7,200 nt of DNA from Nitrososphaera sp. (GTDB lineage: Archaea > Thermoproteota > Nitrososphaeria > Nitrososphaerales > Nitrososphaeraceae): the NCBI GenBank assembly GCA_025929855.1, contig JAICPK010000046.1, positions 1-7,200 on the forward strand, read 5' to 3'. Under the pieces are notes generated by a model that was given only the letters and a program-made list of their open reading frames with translations, ran no database searches and was not told the origin of the DNA. Below, piece after piece: positions 1 through 6,168 of this stretch. A program made the translations under genes and the position numbers. Positions within the stretch are counted from its first letter, which is position 1, and each line of letters begins with the position of its first letter.

Positions 1-2
1 AG

Positions 3-170
3 CCTCATTTTGAAATTTGCTCCTTATATTGCCAATATTCTGCAGAACCTTGTGAAGAGGAATCTGCCAAGAATGTTGTCCCTCATCTTGAAGTTGCTAC
101 AGTGAGAGAGAATGTATATCAACTACAATGTCTGCTGGTATTATACTATATGTTCAAATATTGTGGTTAA
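3..170 (+). CDS. Possible 3' end of an unrecognised Cys-containing protein, truncated by the window edge
   Basis: Frame 3 of the plus strand is open from the window edge to a TAA at 168-170, about 55 codons. The first 37 codons look coding: roughly a third begin with G, T-ending codons are frequent, and the residues are acidic and mixed. A cysteine cluster (C-x3-C-x6-C) sits near residues 6-17 of the fragment. The last 20 residues are less protein-like. Frame 1 is also open, to 105, and encodes a leucine-rich stretch, but its codons show a poorer coding pattern. No family was recognised. If real, the gene converges on cysS, leaving about 110 bases between the two stops. The call is weak because only a fragment is visible. 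Confidence 0.3.
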   Translation, partial: PHFEICSLYCQYSAEPCEEESAKNVVPHLEVATVRENVYQLQCLLVLYYMFKYCG

Positions 171-219
171 ATCACTCCATCTATCATTCCGTATTATAAT
201 TATCACCATCGCTACACTA

Positions 220-241
220 GATATAGTCTTAAGACTAGATC
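220..241. repeat. 22-bp near-perfect palindrome in the region downstream of cysS
   Basis: Positions 224-237 (TAGTCTTAAGACTA) are an exact 14-bp palindrome. Allowing one mismatched pair (223/238), the symmetry extends to GAT...ATC at 220-241. It could be a site for a dimeric DNA-binding protein, or in RNA a short hairpin with a TTAA loop between genes that may converge. It lies 40 bases past the cysS stop. No function is proven. Confidence 0.5.
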
Positions 242-260
242 ATTAGTTGAATATTTGCAT

Positions 261-274
261 ACACAAAAACTAAA
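261..274 (-). terminator. T-rich terminator candidate after cysS
   Basis: Read on the minus strand, the bases just past the cysS stop are TTTAGTTTTTGTGT, with a run of five T starting about 12 bases after the stop codon. Archaeal RNA polymerase is known to terminate at T-tracts without needing a hairpin. The tract is short and interrupted, so this is a candidate only. The palindrome at 220-241 lies further downstream in the same direction. Confidence 0.4.
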
Positions 275-280
275 TTCTGA

Positions 281-1669
281 CTATTCAGGCTTTTCTCTCT
301 TGACCCACACTGTACGTCCCTTGTGATCCAATAGCTCAACAGAGCGCTCCAATAGCTTTTTTCGGATTTCATCTGCCTCTTTGAATTTTTTCTCAGCCCG
401 CAGCTTGTTGCGTTGTACCACTATCTCCTCAATTTCTTTCCTTTCTTTGTCACTAGCTTCTACAATTTTCAGTCCAAGAATGTCCATTATTTTGTTAAGA
501 GTTGGTAATGCACTATTAGCCATATCTCTTGTTAGCTTGTCTGCTGCGATATACCTATTGAGCTTTGCTACAAGCTTCACTAACTCTGCAATTGCTAGCG
601 AAGTATTCATGTCCTCGTCCATTGCGGCTTCAAAAGCCCGCATTGACTCATCACATATCCTCTGCACAGATTCAATCTCGCCGCCGATGCCGACTGCAAG
701 CTGCAGTTCGTAGGCACATGTTTCTATCTGGCGCCACCTTTGGATTGACTCTTTTAACAATTCGTCTGTATAATCTAGAGGTTTTGAATAGTGTGCTGAC
801 AAGCAGTAGAGCCTGAGAGGATTAGCTCTCCATGTTTTTAGGGCCTGCTCTATTGTAACAATGTTGCCAAGCGACTTGCTCATCTTTTGTGAATTGATAG
901 TAACCATGCCGGTGTGAACCCATATCTTTGCAAGCTGCTTGCCTGTGTATGATTCTGACTGGGCTATCTCATTTTCATGGTGTGGAAAAACTAGATCGTA
1001 TCCGCCGCCATGAATCTCGAATGTGTCGCCGAGATATTTGTGCGACATCGCAGAACACTCTATATGCCAGCCAGGCCTCCCATTACCCCAAGGGCTTGGC
1101 CATACCGTCTCATCTGAATAGAACTTCCAAAGTGCAAAGTCAAGTGGGTCCTCTTTTGATGGATCGATCTCTATCCTTGCGCCGGACTCTAGCTCTTCAA
1201 CTGACTTTTTTGATAACTTGCCGTAGTCAGGAAATGACTTTATTCTGAAATATACACCGTTAAGCGTCAGATAGGCATGTCCCTTTTTCATCAGACCATC
1301 AATTAACTGAATCATTTCCTCGATGTGATCGGTAGCCTTTGGGTGGTAATCTGCTTGCATTACATTCAAGCTGTCAAAGTCGTTGAAGTATCTGTCAATG
1401 TATGTCCTCGATATTTCCTCTGCCTTCTTGCCCTCTGATTTTGCACGGTTGATTATCTTGTCATCAACATCAGTAAAGTTCTGTACAAAAATAACTTTAT
1501 AGCCTCGGGATAGCAAGTATCGGCGCAATACATCAAATATAATGATTGTTCTTGCGTGCCCGATGTGAGAGTTGTCATAGACTGTGACTCCACAAACATA
1601 CATCCTCACTAGGTGGTTCTGCGGCCTTAGCTCCTCTAATTGCCGGCTAAGTGTATTGTATAATTTCAC
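281..1669 (-). CDS. cysS: Cysteinyl-tRNA synthetase (CysRS, class I)
   Basis: Cytoplasmic class Ia aminoacyl-tRNA synthetase that activates cysteine with ATP and charges tRNA-Cys. The product has 462 residues, close to the 461 of E. coli CysRS, and looks intact. The HIGH signature is His-Ile-Gly-His at residues 35-38 and KMSKS is exact at 262-266. The four zinc ligands that select cysteine in E. coli CysRS are matched by C26, C205 (in WHIECSAMS), H230 and E234 (in HHENE). The helical anticodon-binding part follows, ending in a basic segment with WVKREKPE. The start is GTG at 1669, which gives the usual family N-terminus (KLYNTLSR). No clear Shine-Dalgarno and no well-placed TATA box precede it. 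With only 41 bases from the Rieske gene upstream, read-through from that gene is likely. The enzyme is of the ordinary bacterial/archaeal type; no key residue is missing. Confidence 0.97.
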   Translation of the reverse strand: MKLYNTLSRQLEELRPQNHLVRMYVCGVTVYDNSHIGHARTIIIFDVLRRYLLSRGYKVIFVQNFTDVDDKIINRAKSEGKKAEEISRTYIDRYFNDFDSLNVMQADYHPKATDHIEEMIQLIDGLMKKGHAYLTLNGVYFRIKSFPDYGKLSKKSVEELESGARIEIDPSKEDPLDFALWKFYSDETVWPSPWGNGRPGWHIECSAMSHKYLGDTFEIHGGGYDLVFPHHENEIAQSESYTGKQLAKIWVHTGMVTINSQKMSKSLGNIVTIEQALKTWRANPLRLYCLSAHYSKPLDYTDELLKESIQRWRQIETCAYELQLAVGIGGEIESVQRICDESMRAFEAAMDEDMNTSLAIAELVKLVAKLNRYIAADKLTRDMANSALPTLNKIMDILGLKIVEASDKERKEIEEIVVQRNKLRAEKKFKEADEIRKKLLERSVELLDHKGRTVWVKREKPE

Positions 1670-1710
1670 TGTCGCGATTTGGGGTGGACTTGCCCCTGCT
1701 TTTTACTTTG

Positions 1711-2016
1711 CTAGGCGTCGATGTAAATATCGTTTCCTCTAACGTCTACATTGTAGGTCATCAGTTTTACTCCTTCAAGGTAGTCGAGCAACTCTCCGGT
1801 TCTAATGTTGTAGTGCCATGAATGCAGGGGACATTCGACGACTTCGCCGTCTATCCTGCCGGGAGCAAGCGAGCCGTCCTGATGGCGACAGAGTGCCTCA
1901 ATTGCATAGTATTTGCCGTTTGCGTAGAAAAGCGCAATTCTTGTACCATTAATGTAAAGCTCCTTGCCGTTGTTCTCTTTAATCTCGCCCCGCTGGGCGA
2001 CCTTGACAAATGCCAA
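1711..2016 (-). CDS. Small Rieske [2Fe-2S] ferredoxin (NirD / dioxygenase-ferredoxin type)
   Basis: A 101-residue soluble protein made almost entirely of one Rieske domain. The cluster ligands are visible as C43-x-H45 and C62-x2-H65, so a [2Fe-2S] cluster bound by two Cys and two His is expected. There is no signal peptide or membrane helix, which separates it from cytochrome bc-type Rieske subunits. Small proteins of this kind carry electrons to oxygenases or form the small subunit of NADH-nitrite reductase (NirD), but no oxygenase or nitrite reductase gene is visible here, so the partner is unknown. The start is TTG at 2016, directly after an in-frame TAA, with no ATG or GTG close downstream; a Shine-Dalgarno match supports it. 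The gene is divergent from the membrane protein at 2138 and lies 41 bases upstream of cysS on the same strand. Confidence 0.9.
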   Translation of the reverse strand: MAFVKVAQRGEIKENNGKELYINGTRIALFYANGKYYAIEALCRHQDGSLAPGRIDGEVVECPLHSWHYNIRTGELLDYLEGVKLMTYNVDVRGNDIYIDA

Positions 2017-2021
2017 TTATC

Positions 2022-2028
2022 ATCACCT
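2022..2028 (-). promoter_or_regulatory. Shine-Dalgarno of the Rieske gene
   Basis: On the minus strand the seven bases AGGTGAT are complementary to the ATCACCT found at the 3' end of archaeal 16S rRNA. They end five bases before the TTG at 2016, a normal spacing. This decides the TTG start. An ATG at 2023-2021 overlaps the site, but it opens a frame of only 14 codons. Confidence 0.6.
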
Positions 2029-2042
2029 TGTAATCAATCTGA

Positions 2043-2050
2043 CTATAAAT
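2043..2050 (-). promoter_or_regulatory. TATA-like box for the Rieske (and probably cysS) transcript
   Basis: The minus-strand sequence ATTTATAG lies with its centre about 30 bases upstream of the TTG start. Usual archaeal spacing would put the transcription start near 2020, which leaves almost no leader and would cut off the Shine-Dalgarno at 2022-2028. Either transcription begins a little further upstream or another promoter is used (an AT-rich stretch near 2096-2105 is a second option). Confidence 0.4.
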
Positions 2051-2095
2051 TGGTTATCGGACTGCAGAGGCATCAATACAGACTTATCCGCCACA

Positions 2096-2105
2096 TCTAA
2101 ATATC
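2096..2105 (+). promoter_or_regulatory. TATA-like box for the two-membrane-segment protein
   Basis: TCTAAATATC lies about 37 bases before the ATG at 2138, predicting a transcript start near 2127 and a leader of roughly ten bases. No Shine-Dalgarno is seen before that ATG, so leaderless or short-leader translation is expected. The element is AT-rich in an AT-rich gap, so confidence is limited. Confidence 0.35.
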
Positions 2106-2137
2106 TCTGCCAATGCTATAGCAATATCAATTCCGGC

Positions 2138-2656
2138 ATGACATCGTCATACAGGCTCATGATGGCCGGCGTTCTGGCTCTTATGATTTTTGGTATAGCT
2201 ATGGCCCTTTTTGGATACCAGCAGGCGGTTTATCCTGTAGACAGCGCGCTTGGATACCTGAAGAGAGCCCAGACCGCCCAGACTCCCGAAGCTCTTGCAA
2301 GCTTTGTATCAGAGGCGAAGATGGAACTGCCAGAAAGTGGTAATCCGGTATGGGTGTTTCCAACTGCAAAAACAGACTTGACACTCATACAAGGAAACCT
2401 AAACGACATTGTGACCCGCGCCAACTCGATAGCATCAATGGAGCCCCATAGTGCTGAATACAATTCTGGCATGCTGGACATTCATGTATCGCTAGAGATC
2501 ATTCAGCAAGATATGATCGATGCAATGCCTTACCTCTACGTTAGTTTTACCAACATCATGCTAAGTGTAGTTTGGATAGCGACAATACTTGTACTCTTTG
2601 CCCTCATAAGAAGAGGAAGAGCAAGGTTACGCGAACAAGAGTATGAAAACCAGTAG
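2138..2656 (+). CDS. Unrecognised protein with two membrane segments and an outside helical loop
   Basis: A 172-residue protein of unknown function. Hydrophobic segments lie at about residues 8-27 and 133-157. Between them is a hydrophilic, probably helical region of about 105 residues with no cysteine and no recognised motif. The C-terminal tail RRGRARLREQEYENQ is strongly basic, and with an Arg near the N-terminus the positive-inside rule places both ends in the cytoplasm and the middle domain outside. That layout resembles small helical sensory or adaptor modules, but no signalling domain follows and no function is assigned. The frame is open further upstream, to an ATG at 1964, but that extension lacks character, overlaps the 5' end of the Rieske gene on the other strand, and would bury the membrane segment, so ATG 2138 was chosen. 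The stop adjoins the ahcY promoter. Confidence 0.75.
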   Translation: MTSSYRLMMAGVLALMIFGIAMALFGYQQAVYPVDSALGYLKRAQTAQTPEALASFVSEAKMELPESGNPVWVFPTAKTDLTLIQGNLNDIVTRANSIASMEPHSAEYNSGMLDIHVSLEIIQQDMIDAMPYLYVSFTNIMLSVVWIATILVLFALIRRGRARLREQEYENQ

Positions 2657-2664
2657 CTTTTATT
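2657..2664 (+). promoter_or_regulatory. TATA box for leaderless ahcY transcript
   Basis: CTTTTATT begins immediately after the stop codon of the upstream gene, and its centre is about 26 bases before the A of the ahcY ATG at 2687. That is the archaeal TATA-to-start distance, so transcription probably begins at or next to the start codon. No Shine-Dalgarno is present, in agreement. Confidence 0.55.
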
Positions 2665-2686
2665 GCATATCCATCATTCATAAATC

Positions 2687-3919
2687 ATGCCCGGAAAAAT
2701 AGCGGATAATAACCTTGCAGACAAGGGAAGGCGGTCATATGAGTGGGCTGCCAGCCGTATGGGCATAGTTGAAAAGATAAGAGCAATTAATGAGAGTAGT
2801 CAATTGCTGGCAGGTTTTCGGCTTGGCTTTTGTCTTCACATTACAAAAGAAACGTCAGTCCTTGTGATGGCTGCAAAGAGCTTGGGCGCAGACATTGCAA
2901 TTTGTTCAGCAAATCCCTTGTCAGCCCAAGATGACATTGCAGCTTTTCTGTATAATAGGGGTGTAAACGTGTATGCTTGGCGCGGCGAGACAGAATCAGA
3001 GTATCAGCAATGCATCCTCGACGTGCTTGCATTTAGACCTGCCATAATAACTGACGACGGAGGTGATCTTCACTCAATGGCCCATCAGCAAGAGGCAAAG
3101 GACATAGTGGGCGGCACTGAAGAGACAACATCTGGGGTAAAGAGACTTGTTGCCCTAGAGAGGGCCAGCAGACTCCTCTATCCTATTGTAGCGGTCAACA
3201 ATGCTCGTACAAAATACCTTTTTGATAACAGACATGGCACTGGACAGAGCACCCTTGATGGCATATTGCGTGCAACGGGCATACTATTGGCAGGCAAGAA
3301 CATCGTTGTATGCGGCTATGGCTGGGTGGGCAAGGGTGTGGCAACTCGGGCAAAGGGCATGGGGGCTATAGTGACTGTTACCGAAGTTGATCCTATAAAA
3401 GCAATCGAAGCCAAGATGGATGGATTTGAGGTAATGCGAATGTCAGATGCTGCACCTGTCGGCGACGTTTTTGTTACATGCACGGGACAAACGTGCGTGA
3501 TAAGAAAGGAGCATTTTCTTAAGATGAAGGATGCCGTCATTCTGGCAAACGCAGGCCACTTTGATGTCGAGATCGATATTGAGAGCCTTTATAACATTAG
3601 CCGCTACCAGCCGGTGCAGATCAGTCCAAATATCGAACGCTTTGATGTTAATGGAAAGAGGTTATTCCTGCTGTCAAAGGGTAGAGTAGTCAACTTAGTT
3701 GCTGCAGAAGGCCACCCCCCGGAAGTAATGGCTCTCTCATTTGCCAACCAGCTGCTATCTATTTTGTACATTACAAAAAACCATGACACGATGGAAGTAA
3801 AAGTGCATAGTGTGCCAGAACAAATAGATCAAGATGTTGGAAGCTATGCACTTGATTCAATGGGCATTAAGATAGATCAAATGATAGAGGAGCAAGAACA
3901 CTACCAGCACTCCAGTTAG
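2687..3919 (+). CDS. ahcY: S-adenosylhomocysteine hydrolase (adenosylhomocysteinase)
   Basis: Cytoplasmic NAD-dependent enzyme that splits S-adenosylhomocysteine into homocysteine and adenosine, relieving product inhibition of methyltransferases. It has 410 residues, the short form; the C-terminal Lys-Tyr ending of the human enzyme is absent. Catalytic and substrate positions can be placed by motif against human AHCY: H51 (CLHITKET), D124 (DDGGDL), E146/T147 (EETTSG), K176, D180 and N181 (TKYLFDN), H291 (GHFDVE) and H343 (GHPPEV). The NAD-binding Rossmann loop is G210-Y-G-W-V-G215. One oddity is Asn172, where the family usually has Asp (NDxxTK becomes NNARTK). Some archaeal homologues prefer S-inosylhomocysteine, which cannot be decided here. 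The ATG at 2687 fits a leaderless promoter. The gene is followed by metG after 31 bases. Confidence 0.96.
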   Translation: MPGKIADNNLADKGRRSYEWAASRMGIVEKIRAINESSQLLAGFRLGFCLHITKETSVLVMAAKSLGADIAICSANPLSAQDDIAAFLYNRGVNVYAWRGETESEYQQCILDVLAFRPAIITDDGGDLHSMAHQQEAKDIVGGTEETTSGVKRLVALERASRLLYPIVAVNNARTKYLFDNRHGTGQSTLDGILRATGILLAGKNIVVCGYGWVGKGVATRAKGMGAIVTVTEVDPIKAIEAKMDGFEVMRMSDAAPVGDVFVTCTGQTCVIRKEHFLKMKDAVILANAGHFDVEIDIESLYNISRYQPVQISPNIERFDVNGKRLFLLSKGRVVNLVAAEGHPPEVMALSFANQLLSILYITKNHDTMEVKVHSVPEQIDQDVGSYALDSMGIKIDQMIEEQEHYQHSS

Positions 3920-3920
3920 G

Positions 3921-3927
3921 TTAAAAT
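3921..3927 (+). promoter_or_regulatory. TATA box for leaderless metG-nadM transcript
   Basis: TTAAAAT lies two bases past the ahcY stop codon, with its centre 27 bases before the ATG at 3951. This spacing predicts transcription starting at that ATG, and it is a reason to prefer ATG 3951 over the in-frame TTG at 3936, which would lie inside the promoter. Confidence 0.5.
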
Positions 3928-3950
3928 GCTGTGCATTGATTGCAAGTGTG

Positions 3951-5618
3951 ATGCCGGATAACAGCAGTAGCAAAAGCGCAGTCATTACAAGTGCACTCCC
4001 CTATGCAAATGGTGAGATACATCTAGGTCATATAGCCTCCACATATCTACCGGCAGATGTTTTCACACGTTTTTTGAGACTCAAAGGGTTGAAGGCGTAC
4101 CATATCTGTGCTACGGATGATTTTGGAACTCCGATCTTGATAAGAGCAGAAAAAGAGAAAAAAAGCCCCAAAGATTATGTTGAATACTGGAACAGGCAGG
4201 ACAAAGAAGATTTTAAATCATTAGGTATTTCGTTTGATTTCTTTCACAACACAAGTTCTAAAGAAAATGTTGAGTTTGTCCAGTACGTTTTTAAACAATT
4301 GCTCCAGAACGGCCACATTTACGACCAGTACGTAATTCAGTTCTATTGCACCTATGATAACAAATTTTTACCAGACAGATATGTAATTGGGAGATGCCCT
4401 TACTGCAATGCAGAAAACCAGTATTCAGATTTGTGTGAAAAGTGTGGCCGCGTCCCCGATCAGATACTGGACCCTAAGTGTGCAATATGCGGCAGGCCAC
4501 CTATCAAAAAAGAGAGCAAGCACTACTTTTTCCGTCTGTCAAGCTTTCAAGAGAAACTGAGAAATTGGCTGTTGTCAAACACGCACTTGCAGCCAGACGT
4601 CAAGAACTATGTCATCAACTGGATAAACGAAGGACTGCAGGATTGGGACATCACCCGTGACCTTTCATGGGGCGTGCCAATACCGCTGCCTGAGGCAAAG
4701 GATAAGGTGTTTTACGGATGGTTTGATAACCACCTATGCTACATCTCATCCCTCGTCAAGTTTATCAAGGACATGGGTGGCAATGGCAAGAGATTCTGGA
4801 ACGAATCTAAGATTTACCATTTCATTGGCAAGGACATTATCTATCATCACTATCTCTTCTTGCCGGCGATACGCCTTGGCATCAATTCAGAATACAAGCT
4901 TCCAGAATATATCCCTACAAGGGGCCACCTTATGCTGCAAAACCAAAAGATATCAAAGAGCAGGAGCTGGTATATTGGCCTGAAGGATTTTACTTCTGCA
5001 TTCAACCCTGACTATTTGAGATTCTACATTGCGTCTGTAGTCTCATACTCGCAAGACGATCTGAATTTTGACTTTGATGCATTCTATGAAAGGATAAACA
5101 ATGAGCTGATCGCCAACATCGGCAATTTCATAAATAGGGCTCTTTCATTTACGCAAAAGTCCTTTCAGGGCATAGTGCCCAAGCCATCCGGCATTGACGG
5201 TACGATAGAAAAAGAGCTCGCAGCAACAGTGTATGAAACAGGCAGACTGCTGTCAAGCAATGAGATAGACAAGTCGCTCAAGAGGATCCTAAAATATAGC
5301 AATTATATGAACCATTATTTCCAGACAAACTCACCTTGGGCAAACAAGGATACTTCAAATACAACTGTGTACATATCAGTGAATGCAGTACGAAGCTTGG
5401 CGATCTTGCTTGAACCGTTCATTCCCTTTTCGTGTGAAAAGATATGGTCCCAGCTCAAGCTTGGAAGTGCCAATGTTCATCAGCAGATGTGGGAGTCGGC
5501 TAATGACATCAGAGCAATTCCTGCAGGCCATGAACTTGGCAAGGTAGAGCCGATCTTCCGCAAGATAGAAGCAAAAGAAATAGAGCAGTGGAAGAATAAG
5601 TTAGGCAAACCACAATGA
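3951..5618 (+). CDS. metG: Methionyl-tRNA synthetase (MetRS, class I), divergent methionine pocket
   Basis: Charges tRNA-Met with methionine for initiation and elongation, in the cytoplasm. The 555-residue product has the expected order: ALPYANG and HLGH (24-27), the connective insert with three CxxC pairs (C149/C152, C162/C165, C177/C180), the WDITRDLSWGVPIP block (near 232-245), KISKS (333-337) and a helical anticodon domain. The C-terminal EMAP-II-like tRNA-binding domain of longer MetRS is absent. Several usually fixed positions differ. WFDAPxGY reads WFDNHLCY (257-264). DxHGTP reads DDFGTP. The E. coli pocket residues F300 and W305 are His and Leu, and the Gly-Asn often seen after KMSKSR is Ser-Trp. 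W253, Y260, H301 and D52 equivalents are kept. ATG 3951 was chosen over TTG 3936 because of the TATA spacing. The stop overlaps the start of nadM. It is very probably MetRS, with paralogue status open. Confidence 0.9.
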   Translation: MPDNSSSKSAVITSALPYANGEIHLGHIASTYLPADVFTRFLRLKGLKAYHICATDDFGTPILIRAEKEKKSPKDYVEYWNRQDKEDFKSLGISFDFFHNTSSKENVEFVQYVFKQLLQNGHIYDQYVIQFYCTYDNKFLPDRYVIGRCPYCNAENQYSDLCEKCGRVPDQILDPKCAICGRPPIKKESKHYFFRLSSFQEKLRNWLLSNTHLQPDVKNYVINWINEGLQDWDITRDLSWGVPIPLPEAKDKVFYGWFDNHLCYISSLVKFIKDMGGNGKRFWNESKIYHFIGKDIIYHHYLFLPAIRLGINSEYKLPEYIPTRGHLMLQNQKISKSRSWYIGLKDFTSAFNPDYLRFYIASVVSYSQDDLNFDFDAFYERINNELIANIGNFINRALSFTQKSFQGIVPKPSGIDGTIEKELAATVYETGRLLSSNEIDKSLKRILKYSNYMNHYFQTNSPWANKDTSNTTVYISVNAVRSLAILLEPFIPFSCEKIWSQLKLGSANVHQQMWESANDIRAIPAGHELGKVEPIFRKIEAKEIEQWKNKLGKPQ

Positions 5619-6157
5619 CAAGACGTGGACTGATGCTGGGACGCTTCCAGCCCTTCCATAAGGGTCACTTGGCACTTACAAAGCAGATCCTAAGCAAATG
5701 CGACGAGCTTGTGATAATAATTGGGAGCGCTCAGTTTAACTTTATCGACAAGGATCCTTTCAGTGCTGGCGAGAGAGTGCTAATGATTCATGAGGCATTG
5801 AAGGAAGCAAGGATTGATCTTTCAAGATGCTATATTATTCCTGTTGCAAATGATGAGAACAATGCTCGATGGCTTGCTTACCTACGGTCAATGGTTCCAC
5901 CATTTGATGTGCTATACTCGGGCAACTACTTTGTAAAGTACCTTGCACGCTCCCAAGACTCCGGCATTGCAATTGAGGAACCTGTGTTTGAAGAAACAAA
6001 CCAGTACAATGGCACAAACATTCGGCATCTTATGCAAGATGGTAAGCCATGGGAGCATCTAGTACCACCAGCAGTTGCAAAGGTAATACAACAGGTTGGA
6101 GGTATTGTAAGGATAAATATACTAGCCCACTCAGATAGCGATCCACAAAGGTGGTAA
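5615..6157 (+). CDS. nadM: Archaeal-type nicotinamide-nucleotide adenylyltransferase (NMNAT)
   Basis: Joins NMN (or the nicotinate form) to AMP from ATP, the last nucleotidyl transfer step in making NAD. The 180-residue length is near that of archaeal NadM proteins. The nucleotidyltransferase signature is complete: GRFQPFHKGH, with H15-x-G-H18, at residues 9-18. Next come IIGSAQ (about 35-40), DPFSAGER (47-54) and the C-terminal YNGTNIR (131-137), the usual SGTxIR loop with Asn in place of Ser. The sequence is of the archaeal NadM type rather than bacterial NadD or phosphopantetheine adenylyltransferase. Its ATG overlaps the metG stop as ATGA, so translation is probably coupled and no separate promoter is needed. 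NAD is the bound cofactor of AhcY encoded just upstream, which may be chance. Confidence 0.94.
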   Translation: MTRRGLMLGRFQPFHKGHLALTKQILSKCDELVIIIGSAQFNFIDKDPFSAGERVLMIHEALKEARIDLSRCYIIPVANDENNARWLAYLRSMVPPFDVLYSGNYFVKYLARSQDSGIAIEEPVFEETNQYNGTNIRHLMQDGKPWEHLVPPAVAKVIQQVGGIVRINILAHSDSDPQRW

Positions 6158-6168
6158 TGCAATAAGAC

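Noticed and set aside
381..1248. Open frames on the plus strand across cysS
   Set aside because: They are antisense to a complete, motif-verified cysS and encode Ser/Leu-rich sequence without any recognisable feature.
1681..1696. GGGG...CCCC inverted repeat just upstream of the cysS start
   Set aside because: Only four pairs around an eight-base loop; too weak to call a regulatory hairpin.
1964..2137. 58-residue N-terminal extension of the two-membrane-segment protein starting at ATG 1964
   Set aside because: It overlaps the Rieske gene's 5' end on the other strand, has no protein-like character, and would place the membrane segment deep inside; ATG 2138 gives a normal N-terminal helix.
3936..3950. 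TTG at 3936 as the metG start
   Set aside because: The TATA box at 3921-3927 predicts transcription beginning at 3951, where an ATG gives the normal MetRS N-terminus.
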